64,000 nucleotides of DNA from an uncultured Paracoccaceae bacterium (GTDB taxonomy: Bacteria > Pseudomonadota > Alphaproteobacteria > Rhodobacterales > Rhodobacteraceae), in the NCBI GenBank assembly GCA_947500825.1, contig CANMTR010000004.1, positions 1 through 64,000 of the forward strand, given 5' to 3'. A program made the position numbers and the translations under genes. Shown in pieces: positions 37,128 to 45,853 of this stretch; positions within the stretch are counted from its first letter, which is position 1, and each line of letters opens with the position of its first letter. A model generated the notes under the pieces. The model ran no database searches. It was not told where the DNA came from and saw only the letters and a program-made list of their open reading frames with translations.

Positions 37128-38432
37128 ATGACCGACCTGACCCCCCGCGAGATCGTCTCCGAGCTCGACCGTTTCATCATCGGCCAGAAGGACGCCAAGC
37201 GCGCGGTGTCCGTGGCGCTCCGCAACCGCTGGCGCCGCCGCCAGCTCGCCCCCGAGCTGCAGGACGAGGTCTATCCCAAGAACATCCTGATGATCGGCCC
37301 CACCGGCGTCGGCAAGACCGAGATTTCCCGCCGCCTGGCCAAGCTCGCCCGCGCACCCTTCCTCAAGGTCGAGGCCACCAAGTTCACCGAGGTGGGCTAT
37401 GTCGGCCGCGACGTGGAGCAGATCATCCGCGATCTGGTGGAACAGTCGATCACCATGACCCGCGACTACATGCGCGAGGACGTGAAATCCCGCGCCGAGG
37501 CCAATGCCGAGGAACGCGTGATCGACGCCATCGCCGGGGAGAATGCCCGCGAGGGCACCCGCGAGATGTTCCGCAAGAAGCTCCACGCCGGCGAGCTCGA
37601 CGCGACCGAGGTGACGCTGGAGGTGGCCGATACCTCCAACCCCATGGGCAACATGGAGCTGCCGGGCATGCAGCCGGGGCAGGGGGGCATGAACCTTGGG
37701 GATCTGTTCGGCAAGGCGTTCCAGGGCCGCAAGGTCCGCAAGACCATGACCGTCGCCGACAGCTACGCGATCCTTCTGAGCGAAGAGGCCGACAAGCTCC
37801 TCGACGACGAGGCGGTCAACAAGGAGGCGCTGCGCGCCGTGGAGGAGAACGGCATCGTCTTCCTCGACGAGATCGACAAGGTCTGCGCCCGCCAGGACGC
37901 CCGCGGCGGAGAGGTCAGCCGCGAGGGGGTGCAGCGCGACCTGCTGCCCCTTGTCGAGGGAACGGTCGTCTCCACCAAGTACGGCACGATCAAGACCGAC
38001 CATATCCTGTTCATCGCGTCGGGCGCCTTCCACGTGGCCAAGCCGTCGGACCTTCTGCCCGAACTGCAGGGCCGACTGCCGATCCGGGTGGAGCTGCGCG
38101 CCCTGACCGAGGCCGATTTCGTCCGCATCCTGACGGAGACCGACAATGCGCTCACCCGGCAGTATACCGCGCTGCTCGGCACCGAGGACGTGACCGTCAC
38201 CTTCACCGAGGACGGCATCGCCGCACTGGCGCGCATCGCCGCGGAGGTGAACCAGTCGGTGGAGAACATCGGCGCGCGGCGGCTCTACACGGTGATGGAG
38301 CGCGTCTTCGAGGAGCTGTCCTTCGAGGCGCCCGACAAGTCGGGCCAGACCGTCACGGTCGACGACGCCTTCGTCGAGCATCACCTGGGCGAGCTCAGCC
38401 GGTCGGTGGACATCAGCCGCTACGTGCTCTGA
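37128..38432 (+). CDS. hslU: ATP-dependent protease ATPase subunit HslU
   Basis: AAA+ unfoldase partner of HslV. The 434-aa product begins [20 protein letters not shown] and has Walker [10 protein letters not shown] (about 57-65), the pore motif [10 protein letters not shown] (GYVG), an intermediate domain with repeated Glu/Asn-rich helices, Walker [12 protein letters not shown] and the C-terminal end SRYVL, typical for docking on HslV. The ATG at 37128 follows GAGAGGA. Unlike the usual hslVU operon, hslV lies about 5 kb away on the opposite strand. Confidence 0.96.
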   Translation: MTDLTPREIVSELDRFIIGQKDAKRAVSVALRNRWRRRQLAPELQDEVYPKNILMIGPTGVGKTEISRRLAKLARAPFLKVEATKFTEVGYVGRDVEQIIRDLVEQSITMTRDYMREDVKSRAEANAEERVIDAIAGENAREGTREMFRKKLHAGELDATEVTLEVADTSNPMGNMELPGMQPGQGGMNLGDLFGKAFQGRKVRKTMTVADSYAILLSEEADKLLDDEAVNKEALRAVEENGIVFLDEIDKVCARQDARGGEVSREGVQRDLLPLVEGTVVSTKYGTIKTDHILFIASGAFHVAKPSDLLPELQGRLPIRVELRALTEADFVRILTETDNALTRQYTALLGTEDVTVTFTEDGIAALARIAAEVNQSVENIGARRLYTVMERVFEELSFEAPDKSGQTVTVDDAFVEHHLGELSRSVDISRYVL

Positions 38433-38481
38433 GCGGACGGGTGGGTCTTCCCTTCGTTGCCGTTTGGCGCGAAGGGAGCCC

Positions 38482-39720
38482 ATGCCCATCGTGACCTTCC
38501 TGCGCACAAATGCCCCGTTCCTCGCAGCCGGGGTCCTGCTGACCTTCTGCTCGTCCTTCGGGCAGACCTTCTTCATATCGATCTTCGCCGGCGAGATCCG
38601 CGCGGCGTTCGACCTCAGCAACGGCGACTGGGGCTTTCTCTATTCCGTGAGCACGACCGCCTCGGCGGCGGTGATGGTGTGGACGGGCATCCTGACGGAC
38701 ACGTTCCGCGTGCGCGTCCTGGGCCCGGTGGTGCTGGCCTGCCTGGCGGGGGCGTGCCTGCTGATGGCCACCGCCCAGGGATGGTGGTCCCTCGCCATCG
38801 CGATCTTCGCGCTGCGCTTCTTCGGCCAGGGGATGGCGACGCTGGTGGCCACCGTCGCCATGGCGCGCTGGTTCGTGGCCTCGCGCGGCACGGCCCTGTC
38901 GATCAGCCGCATCGGTATCGGGCTCGGCGAGGCGTTCCTGCCGCTGATCTTCGTCGCCGCCCTGACCGGGGGCGACTGGCACATCCTGTGGTTCGTCGCG
39001 GCCGGGATCGTGTGCCTGTTCGTGCCGTTGCTCTGGCCGCTGCTGAGGCTCGAGCGCACGCCCCGCAGCATCGCGAAGGAGGATCAGGGAGCGGGAATGG
39101 GCGGCCGTCACTGGACCCGGGGCGCGATGCTGCGCCACCCGCTTTACTGGCTGCTGACGCCGATGCTGATGGCGCCGCCGGCCTTCTCCACCGCGTTTTT
39201 CTTCCACCAGGTGCACCTGGCCGAGACCAAGGGCTGGGCGCATCTGGGCCTCGTCTCCATCTTCCCCATCTTCACAGCGGCGGCGTTCATCGCGATGTTC
39301 GTCTCCGGACCGATCATTGACAGGACGGGCACGTCGCGGCTGATGCCGCTCGTCATCCTGCCCATGGCCGCGGGCTTCGCGGGGTTCGCGTTCGCCCCCA
39401 CGCTCTGGGCCGCGGGGGGCTGCATCGCGCTCCTCGGACTGACCCAGGGCCTCAACAACACCGTGCCGCCGGCTTTCTGGGCGGAGTTCTACGGCACCCG
39501 GAACCTGGGCGGGATCAAGGCGCTGGCCGCCGCGGTCATGGTCTTCGGCACCGCGATCGGCCCGGCGCTGACCGGCGCGCTGATAGACCTCGGCGTCCCG
39601 TTCGAGCGTCAGCTCCTCGGGATCGCGGCCTACTTCGTCGCCGCCGCGCTCCTGGTCAGGGTTGGGATCGCCCGCTCGCGCGGATCACTTCCGCCGCAGG
39701 TAGACGTAGAACGCGCCTGA
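38482..39720 (+). CDS. MFS transporter
   Basis: A 412-aa major facilitator with about 12 hydrophobic helices. The loop between helices 2 and 3 reads GILTDTFRVRVLG, a divergent form of the G-x3-D-R-x-G-R-R motif, and the central cytoplasmic loop is charged (RLERTPRSIAKEDQG). The fold resembles the oxalate/formate and monocarboxylate-type exchangers (RFFGQGM, GLTQGLNNTVPPAFWAEFYG). Substrate unknown. AAGGGAG precedes the ATG. Its 3' end overlaps the convergent smr gene by 36 bases. Confidence 0.85.
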   Translation: MPIVTFLRTNAPFLAAGVLLTFCSSFGQTFFISIFAGEIRAAFDLSNGDWGFLYSVSTTASAAVMVWTGILTDTFRVRVLGPVVLACLAGACLLMATAQGWWSLAIAIFALRFFGQGMATLVATVAMARWFVASRGTALSISRIGIGLGEAFLPLIFVAALTGGDWHILWFVAAGIVCLFVPLLWPLLRLERTPRSIAKEDQGAGMGGRHWTRGAMLRHPLYWLLTPMLMAPPAFSTAFFFHQVHLAETKGWAHLGLVSIFPIFTAAAFIAMFVSGPIIDRTGTSRLMPLVILPMAAGFAGFAFAPTLWAAGGCIALLGLTQGLNNTVPPAFWAEFYGTRNLGGIKALAAAVMVFGTAIGPALTGALIDLGVPFERQLLGIAAYFVAAALLVRVGIARSRGSLPPQVDVERA

Positions 39721-40290
39721 CCCGCCGTGGCGCCTGTGCGCTTCGCTCACCTGGAGCACGCAGGCCCGCAACTGCCCCGACCCGAGCCATTGCGGCACCT
39801 GGTGGCGCAGGATGCCCCGTCGCAACGGGATCGGGTCGCCGGTGTCCTGGTCTCGCCCCTTGCCGGTGATCACCAGCACCAGCCGCCGCCCGGCCGCGTG
39901 CGACGCCAGCACGAAGGAGATCAATCGCGGCTGCGCCTCGGCCAGTGTCAGGCCGTGCAGGTCGATCCGTCCCTCCACCGGCAGCTTGCCCCGCCGCATC
40001 CGGCCGTAGGACTTGTTGTCCATCCGCACCGCTTGCCGGCTCAGCCTCTCCGAGAGGGGCGGCTGCACCCGGTGCGCGGGCGCAGCCGCCGCGCTGCGTC
40101 CGCCGAGGGAGAGCTTCGACAGGTCCGCCGCCTGCGCCCGGGGCGGGGCAGGGGCTGTCGCGGCCTTCGTCTCGGGCGCAGGGGCGACCGCCTGATCGCG
40201 CCGTTCCGGATGGAGCGGCGCGGCGGTGCGCTTCACGCGCCCCCAGAGCTCTGCCTCATCGGGCGTCAGGTCGCGGCGCTTGCGGGCCAC
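39685..40290 (-). CDS. Smr/MutS2-type domain protein
   Basis: A 201-aa protein with a basic, Ala/Pro-rich disordered N-terminal half and a C-terminal Smr domain (about 105-200). Its signatures are RIDLHGLTLAEAQPRL (the LDxHG-like motif), LVLVITGKGRD (the TGxG motif) and GAFYVYLRRK at the end. Smr domains bind or cut nucleic acids; the target is unknown. The start is GTG. It is downstream of mltA (four-base gap) on the same strand, so tim44-mltA-smr form an operon. Confidence 0.9.
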   Translation of the reverse strand: MARKRRDLTPDEAELWGRVKRTAAPLHPERRDQAVAPAPETKAATAPAPPRAQAADLSKLSLGGRSAAAAPAHRVQPPLSERLSRQAVRMDNKSYGRMRRGKLPVEGRIDLHGLTLAEAQPRLISFVLASHAAGRRLVLVITGKGRDQDTGDPIPLRRGILRHQVPQWLGSGQLRACVLQVSEAHRRHGGSGAFYVYLRRK

Positions 40291-40294
40291 CGGC

Positions 40295-41320
40295 TCACAG
40301 GGCCTCGGACAGGGCGTAGGCGCGGGCGATGGGCATCAGCACCACCAGCCGGCCCCCGTCGCGGACCCTTCCGGCCGCATCCCCCGCCGCGTCGCCGGTG
40401 CCGAAGTATATGTCGGCGCGCTGCGGCCCGTTGACCGCCGCGCCGGTATCCTGGGCCACGGTAAGACGCCGCAGCGGCGACCGTCCCGTGGTCTCGATCC
40501 AGACGGGCGCGCCCAGGGGCACGAAGGCGGGGTCTATCGCCACCGAGCGCCACGCGGTCAGCGAGCGATTCATCGCACCGAGCGGTCCGCGGTCGGCGGG
40601 GACGTGGCTCACCTCCCGGAAGAACACGTAGGAGGGGTTGTGGTGAAGCGCCTCGCGTCCCTCGGCTCCGTTATCGGCCACCCAGTCGCGAATCCGGTCG
40701 ATGCTGACCTCGTGCTCATCCATGTCGCCGCGCCGGATCAGCTCCTTGCCCACGGAGCGATAGGAATGGCCGTTCTTGCCGGCATATCCCACCCGGATCG
40801 CGCTGCCGTCCTCCAGCCGGACGCGCCCCGACCCCTGTACCTGCAGGAAATAGGCATCGACGGGGTCGGCGAGCCACGCGATTTCCAGCCCGCGCCCGGC
40901 AAGGGCGTCCGTCTCCTCGATCTGGGCGCGGGTCAGCCAGGCGCCGTCCTCGGCCTCCTCGGGCAGGGCATAGATTGGATACCGGTAGCGCCCGCCGCGA
41001 TACCGCGCGCCCTCCAACTCGGGCTCGTAATAGCCGGTGAAGAGTGTCGGCACGCCGTCCTCGACCAGCGTGGGCGCGAAATGAATCTCGAAGAAGCGGC
41101 GCGGATCTGGCGTCTCTGCCCCGATCCGGCACAGCGCCGCCCAGTCGGGGTCGTCCATGTCGCGGCAGGTGGACAGGAACACGTCGAGCGCGGCACGGTG
41201 GTCGTCTTCGGCCCAACCCTGCAGATCGGCGTATTCGAGAACGGTGTGGGACGCGGCCGGCGCCTGTCCGGTCCAGGCGGCGGCCGCCAGGCAGATGGCC
41301 AGCACCCGCCCCCGCATCAC
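40295..41320 (-). CDS. mltA: Membrane-bound lytic murein transglycosylase A
   Basis: Cleaves peptidoglycan with formation of 1,6-anhydro-muramic products. The 341-aa product has an N-terminal signal segment (about 1-23, LAICLAAAAWTGQAPAAS) without a lipobox cysteine, so it may be soluble periplasmic or anchored by the uncleaved helix. Family marks are LFTGYYEPELEG (about 94-105), YFLQVQGSGRV and AVDPAFVPLGAPVWIE-type stretch (AIDPAFVPLG). The 3D-domain aspartates appear in VAQDTGAAVNG and RADIYFGTG. It overlaps the Tim44 gene stop (ATGA). Confidence 0.93.
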   Translation of the reverse strand: MMRGRVLAICLAAAAWTGQAPAASHTVLEYADLQGWAEDDHRAALDVFLSTCRDMDDPDWAALCRIGAETPDPRRFFEIHFAPTLVEDGVPTLFTGYYEPELEGARYRGGRYRYPIYALPEEAEDGAWLTRAQIEETDALAGRGLEIAWLADPVDAYFLQVQGSGRVRLEDGSAIRVGYAGKNGHSYRSVGKELIRRGDMDEHEVSIDRIRDWVADNGAEGREALHHNPSYVFFREVSHVPADRGPLGAMNRSLTAWRSVAIDPAFVPLGAPVWIETTGRSPLRRLTVAQDTGAAVNGPQRADIYFGTGDAAGDAAGRVRDGGRLVVLMPIARAYALSEAL

Positions 41321-41982
41321 TCCCCCGTGGCGATAAGCTGCCAGTTGGGATCGTCGACGCCCATGCGCCGACCGAAGGTCCAGCTATCGCGCTGCCGCCG
41401 GATCTCGTTCGGATCGCCCTCGATCACCTCGCCCTCGGCGTTCTTCACCACCGTCGTGACCTCTGCCAGGAACCGCACGGTGATCTCGGCCTCGGACGTG
41501 TCGCGGTCGTATGTGGCACGGTAGAGTTCCACGTCGCGCACGCCGACGATCTGGCTCTCTACGGTCAGGCCCTTCTCCTCGCGGTCCGCGATGACCTGAT
41601 CGAAGGCATCCGCCACCTCGGGATGAAGGAAACCGCGGACCTCGGAAATGTCGCCGTGCTCGAACGCGGTCAGGATCATCTCGTAGGCCTGGCGCGCGCC
41701 CCCGAGGAACTCTCCGACCGAGAACCCGGGCTCGGCCATCTTCATCGCCGCCAGCGCCTTGGCACTGTCCGATCCGTCCTCGACGTGATCGACGATGTCG
41801 CGGTCCGGGCCACCTTCGATGACCTCGAACTCCGGCCGCTGCTGGGTGCGGCGGGGCTTGTCGTCGCCGGCGACGGGCGACTTCTCGAAGCCGTCCCGGG
41901 TCCCGAGGACGTTCCTGAGCCGAAGGATCAGGAATATCGCGATCCCGGCGAGGACGAGAAGTTGAATGACGGCAGAGCTCAT
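41317..41982 (-). CDS. Tim44-domain (TimA) family protein
   Basis: A 221-aa protein with one N-terminal transmembrane helix (about 4-22), a charged linker, and a C-terminal Tim44-like domain (about 80-221) with the family pattern FLGGARQAYEMILTAFEHGD and WTFGRR-type end (DSWTFGRRMGVDDPNWQLIATGE-like). Mitochondrial Tim44 descends from such proteins; the bacterial role is unclear but envelope-linked. The ATG at 41982 was chosen because GAGG lies five bases upstream and a hydrophobic start follows. It overlaps mltA. Confidence 0.9.
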   Translation of the reverse strand: MSSAVIQLLVLAGIAIFLILRLRNVLGTRDGFEKSPVAGDDKPRRTQQRPEFEVIEGGPDRDIVDHVEDGSDSAKALAAMKMAEPGFSVGEFLGGARQAYEMILTAFEHGDISEVRGFLHPEVADAFDQVIADREEKGLTVESQIVGVRDVELYRATYDRDTSEAEITVRFLAEVTTVVKNAEGEVIEGDPNEIRRQRDSWTFGRRMGVDDPNWQLIATGE

Positions 41983-42089
41983 GAGACCTCGGGCAACGGT
42001 TGGATTATGGCAACGTCCACGCTCCATCCCTATTTAGGAAGGGGTGCCAGCCAAGTCCACCGCCCTGCTCGCGACAAAGAGGACCCCCA

Positions 42090-42644
42090 ATGTGGATACT
42101 CGCGGCCTTCATCGCCGTCCCGCTGATCGAGATCGCCCTTTTCATCCAGGTCGGAGGGCTGATCGGCCTGTGGCCGACGCTCCTGATCGTGGTGGTGACC
42201 GCGATCGCGGGCACGGCCATGGTGCGCTCGCGCGGCGCCCATGCGCTGGCCGAACTGAAGGGGTCGCTCCGTGACCTGCGCGACCCGGCAGAGCCCCTGG
42301 CGAAGGGGGCCATGGTCCTCTTCTCGGGCGCGCTTTTGCTGACCCCTGGTTTCTTTACCGACGCGGTGGGCTTCGCGCTCCTCGTCCCGGCGGTGCAGAA
42401 GCGGGTGTTCAAGGAATTGCGCGCCCGGGTCCGGGTCGAGACGATGACCTACGGCGATCCCCGCCGCCCCCAGGGCCCCGATGGTCCGGGAGGGGTCAGG
42501 ACACGCCGCGATCCCGGACGGCCGGGTCCGGACGGCGTGATCGAGGGCGAGGCGCAGGAGGTCGACATTCCCGAGCCCGATCCGAACCGCGCGCCCTCCG
42601 GCTGGACCAGGCGCGACGGCAGTGCTAGGCCCCGGCGCGACTGA
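42090..42644 (+). CDS. fxsA: FxsA family membrane protein
   Basis: A 184-aa product with the FxsA domain (about 1-115): three hydrophobic segments and the pattern PLIEIALFIQVGGLIGLWPT, then LLLTPGFFTDAVGFALLVP. FxsA was named in E. coli for suppressing phage-exclusion effects when overproduced; its normal role is unknown. The C-terminal 60 residues are Pro/Gly/Arg-rich and look disordered. AGAGGA precedes the ATG. It is divergent from the Tim44 gene and is followed by secB. Confidence 0.9.
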   Translation: MWILAAFIAVPLIEIALFIQVGGLIGLWPTLLIVVVTAIAGTAMVRSRGAHALAELKGSLRDLRDPAEPLAKGAMVLFSGALLLTPGFFTDAVGFALLVPAVQKRVFKELRARVRVETMTYGDPRRPQGPDGPGGVRTRRDPGRPGPDGVIEGEAQEVDIPEPDPNRAPSGWTRRDGSARPRRD

Positions 42645-42667
42645 AAGTCCCCCGGGAGAGACACGCC

Positions 42668-43201
42668 ATGGCCGACGAGACAGACACCCAGCAACCCGCG
42701 CAAAACGGGGCGCAGAACGGCAGCCAGCAGCCGCAGATGCCGCAGATCCGCCCGATGGCGCAGTATATTCGCGACATGTCGTTCGAGAACGTGCTGGCGC
42801 AGAAGGGCATGAAGGGTCAGGCACAGCCCGACGTTTCGGTGCAGGTGAGCCTGGATGCCAAGAAGCGCGAGCAGGAAGGGCAGTACGAGGTGATCGGCAA
42901 GTTCACCGTCCGCTCCAAGAACAAGGACAGCGAGGACATGCTGTTCCTCCTCGAGTTGGAATACGGCGGGATCTTCCAGGTTTCCAACGTCAGCGACGAG
43001 CAATTGCACCCGTTTCTGCTGATCGAGGCGCCGCGCCTGATGTTCCCCTATATCCGGCGGATCGTGTCGGACGTGACCCATGACGGGGGCTTCCCGCCGC
43101 TGAACCTGGAGCCGATCGACTTCGTCAAGCTCTACCGCCAGGGCCTGGCGCAGCGCCAGAAGGCCCAGGCCGAGCAGGCCGGGCCGACCGGCGAGGCGTG
43201 A
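42668..43201 (+). CDS. secB: Protein-export chaperone SecB
   Basis: Tetrameric chaperone that keeps precursors unfolded for SecA. The 177-aa product has a disordered Gln/Asn-rich N-terminus, then the SecB core with YIRDMSFENVLAQK (about 37-50), LEYGGIFQVSNV, LLIEAPRLMFPYIRRIVSDVTHDGGFPPLNLEPIDF-type stretch (about 117-152), and a basic tail. It begins 23 bases after fxsA and is followed by a canonical terminator. Confidence 0.95.
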   Translation: MADETDTQQPAQNGAQNGSQQPQMPQIRPMAQYIRDMSFENVLAQKGMKGQAQPDVSVQVSLDAKKREQEGQYEVIGKFTVRSKNKDSEDMLFLLELEYGGIFQVSNVSDEQLHPFLLIEAPRLMFPYIRRIVSDVTHDGGFPPLNLEPIDFVKLYRQGLAQRQKAQAEQAGPTGEA

Positions 43202-43226
43202 TCCGCCCCCGCGTCGCAAGGATACC

Positions 43227-43253
43227 AAAAGCCGGCCCGAGGGCCGGCTTTTT
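43227..43253 (+). terminator. Rho-independent terminator after secB
   Basis: A-run, then GCCGGCCC-GA-GGGCCGGC hairpin with an eight-base perfect stem, then TTTTT. It lies 26 bases beyond the secB stop. The A-run on the left could make it work in both directions, which suits convergent hslV. It is the clearest intrinsic terminator in the window. Confidence 0.92.
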
Positions 43254-43304
43254 CGTCTGTCGGACTTGCGTCGGAGTCCCGTCGGATTTCCGGAGCAGCG
43301 CCGT

Positions 43305-43862
43305 TCAGGCCCCCAGCGTCTCGATGGTGAGGTTGCCGTTGGTGTAGACGCAGATGTCGGAGGCGATCTCCATGGCGCGCCGGGCGATGCCCTCGGCGTC
43401 CAGGTCGGTGTCGTAGAGACCCCGGGCCGCCGCCAGCGCGTAGTTGCCCCCCGACCCGATGGCCGCGATCTCGTGCTCGGGTTCGAGCACGTCGCCCGCG
43501 CCCGTGATCACGTAGAGGTCGTGCCCGTCCGAGATGATCAGCATCGCCTCCAGCTTCTGGAGGTACTTGTCGGTGCGCCAGTCCTTGGCCAGCTCCACCG
43601 CGGCGCGCTGCAACTGGCCCGGCGTCGCCTCCAGCTTCGTCTCCAGCCGCTCCAGAAGGGCGAAGGCGTCGGCGGTGGAGCCGGCGAAACCGGCGATCAC
43701 GTCCGACCCGCCCGGAGAGAGGCGGCGCACCTTGCGCGCGGTGCCCTTGATCACGGTGTCGCCCAGGCTGACCTGCCCATCGCCCGCGATCACCACCCGG
43801 CCACCCTTGCGGATGCCCACGATCGTCGTTCCGTGCCAGCCCGGAAACCTGTCCTCGGCCAT
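43305..43862 (-). CDS. hslV: ATP-dependent protease subunit HslV
   Basis: Proteasome-like threonine protease of the HslUV complex. The 185-aa product has the propeptide [11 protein letters not shown] before the mature N-terminal Thr ([10 protein letters not shown], Thr at 12), then [28 protein letters not shown] and [16 protein letters not shown]. All match the family. It stands alone on the minus strand, convergent with secB and about 5 kb from hslU. Confidence 0.96.
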   Translation of the reverse strand: MAEDRFPGWHGTTIVGIRKGGRVVIAGDGQVSLGDTVIKGTARKVRRLSPGGSDVIAGFAGSTADAFALLERLETKLEATPGQLQRAAVELAKDWRTDKYLQKLEAMLIISDGHDLYVITGAGDVLEPEHEIAAIGSGGNYALAAARGLYDTDLDAEGIARRAMEIASDICVYTNGNLTIETLGA

Positions 43863-44043
43863 GGTTGCGTCGTCCTTTCCTCATGCGTCGGGCCCGATAT
43901 GGCGGCGCGGGGGCCGATTGCCAACCGACCGGGCCGCCGTCGCGCCCCGGGCCCGGCCGATCGTTCCGTGCAGACGCGCTATCGCAATCCGGGCCTTGCG
44001 GGACTAGGTTCGGGACGCGGAAAAGATCCGGGAGAAGCCTCCG

Positions 44044-45849
44044 ATGAAACGATTGCGCCGGCTCGTTCTGGGCTGGATCGGGTCCGATCCGGAACGCGTC
44101 GACATGCTGAGCCGGCTGTTCGCCGACCAGGCCGCGTCGCAGAAGAAATGGTACATCCTCGCGGGGTGCGCGATGGTGGTGGTCGCGGCCACGACGGCGA
44201 TGACCGCCCTGCTGATGGAGTTCATCGTCGACGCGATGACTGCCTACGACGACCGGCGCATCGCGCTTCTGGTCGCGGCAGCGGTGGCGGCGACCTTCGC
44301 CATCAAGGGCGGGGCCAACTACGTCCAGACGGTGGCCATGTCGCGGGCGGGAAACCGGATCGTGGCCAACCAGCAGGAGGACCTCTACCGCAAGCTGGTG
44401 GCCAACGGCGTGTCCTTCTTCAACATGCAGGAATCGTCGAACATCCTGATGCGCCTGACCCGGGGCGCGGCGGCGGCCTCGCAGGTGATCGAGCTGATCG
44501 TGGCCTCGTTCACCCGCGACGCGCTGATGCTGGTCGGCCTTCTGGCGGTGATGATCTTCCAGGCGCCGTTCCTGTCGATGTTCGCGCTCCTGGTGGGGCC
44601 GGCCGCGATCCTGGGGGTCCGGCGCCTGTTGCAGGAAGTGCGGGAGATCATGCGCTCGGAGGCGTCCTCGTCGGCCGAGATCATGAAAGTGGTGCAGGAG
44701 ACCTCCAAGGGTATCCACGTGGTCAAGGTGTTCTCGCTCGAGGACCAGATGCAGGGGCGGATGGGCACGGCGGTGCGCAACGTCGAGCGGCGGCGCAACG
44801 CCATCGCCCGGATCGGCGCGGTGACCTCGCCGCTGATGGAGACCCTGGCGGGATTCGCCATCGCCGGGATCGTGGCGGTCAGCGCGTTCAACATCTTCGG
44901 CGGCGAGCCCACCACGCCGGGCGAGCTGATGTCGTTCATCACCGCCTTCATGATGGCCTACGAGCCGGCCAAGCGCCTGTCGAAGGTGCGGGTGAAGCTC
45001 GAGTCGTCGATGGTCGGCGTGCGGATGATGTTCGAGCTGCTCGACTACGAGGAGCTGCTGGTGGAGGCGCCGGACGCGGTGGACCTGAAGCCGGGGCCGG
45101 GGGAGGTCGCGTTCCGAAAGGTCAAGTTCGGCTACGGCAAGCGCAAGAATGTCCTCAACGACCTGGAGATGACCTTTCCGGCGAAGAAGACCACCGCGCT
45201 GGTCGGCCCCTCGGGCGGCGGCAAGTCCACGATCCTGAACCTGATGATGCGGCTCTACGACCCCAGCTCGGGCAAGGTGACCATCGACGGGCAGGACATC
45301 TCCCAGGCGACGTTCGCCTCGCTCCGGGAGCGGATCTCCTTCGTGGGGCAGGACACGTTCCTGTTCTCGACCACCGTGCGCGAGAACATCCGCTTCTCGC
45401 GCCCCGACGCGACGGACGAGGAGGTCGAGCAGGCCGCCCGCGACGCCAACGCGCACGACTTCATCTCGGGCCTCGACGAGGGCTACGAGACCGAGGTGGG
45501 CGAGAACGGGCTGTTCCTGTCGGGCGGGCAGCGCCAGCGGGTGGCGATCGCGCGCGCGATCCTGCGCCGCAGCGAGATCCTGCTCCTCGACGAGGCCACC
45601 AGCGCGCTCGACTCGACTTCGGAGGCGCAGGTCAAGGAGGCTCTGGCGCGGCTCACGTCCGACACCACGACCATCGTGATCGCCCACCGCCTGTCCACCA
45701 TCCTGGAGGCGGACCGCGTTCACGTCATCGACGCGGGCGAGGTGGTCGAGAGCGGGGCCGTGCAGGAGCTGCTGGACAAGCGCGGCAGGTTCCGGACCCT
45801 GTTCGACCAGCAGTTCGAGGGGTTCCACGATTACGCCACCACCGGATGA
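44044..45849 (+). CDS. ABC exporter, half-transporter (membrane domain fused to ATPase)
   Basis: A 601-aa product with the MsbA/lipid- and peptide-exporter layout. The six-helix membrane domain spans about 35-320. An ATPase follows with Walker A GPSGGGKST (about 388), Q-loop FVGQDTFLF, signature LSGGQRQR (about 491), Walker B ILLLDEA and switch His in VIAHRLST. GGAGAAG precedes the ATG. The stop is five bases before the Stealth-family gene start, so the two are one operon. Export of a glycolipid or sugar-phosphate polymer is a reasonable guess, not shown. Confidence 0.92.
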   Translation: MKRLRRLVLGWIGSDPERVDMLSRLFADQAASQKKWYILAGCAMVVVAATTAMTALLMEFIVDAMTAYDDRRIALLVAAAVAATFAIKGGANYVQTVAMSRAGNRIVANQQEDLYRKLVANGVSFFNMQESSNILMRLTRGAAAASQVIELIVASFTRDALMLVGLLAVMIFQAPFLSMFALLVGPAAILGVRRLLQEVREIMRSEASSSAEIMKVVQETSKGIHVVKVFSLEDQMQGRMGTAVRNVERRRNAIARIGAVTSPLMETLAGFAIAGIVAVSAFNIFGGEPTTPGELMSFITAFMMAYEPAKRLSKVRVKLESSMVGVRMMFELLDYEELLVEAPDAVDLKPGPGEVAFRKVKFGYGKRKNVLNDLEMTFPAKKTTALVGPSGGGKSTILNLMMRLYDPSSGKVTIDGQDISQATFASLRERISFVGQDTFLFSTTVRENIRFSRPDATDEEVEQAARDANAHDFISGLDEGYETEVGENGLFLSGGQRQRVAIARAILRRSEILLLDEATSALDSTSEAQVKEALARLTSDTTTIVIAHRLSTILEADRVHVIDAGEVVESGAVQELLDKRGRFRTLFDQQFEGFHDYATTG

Positions 45850-45853
45850 GCGG

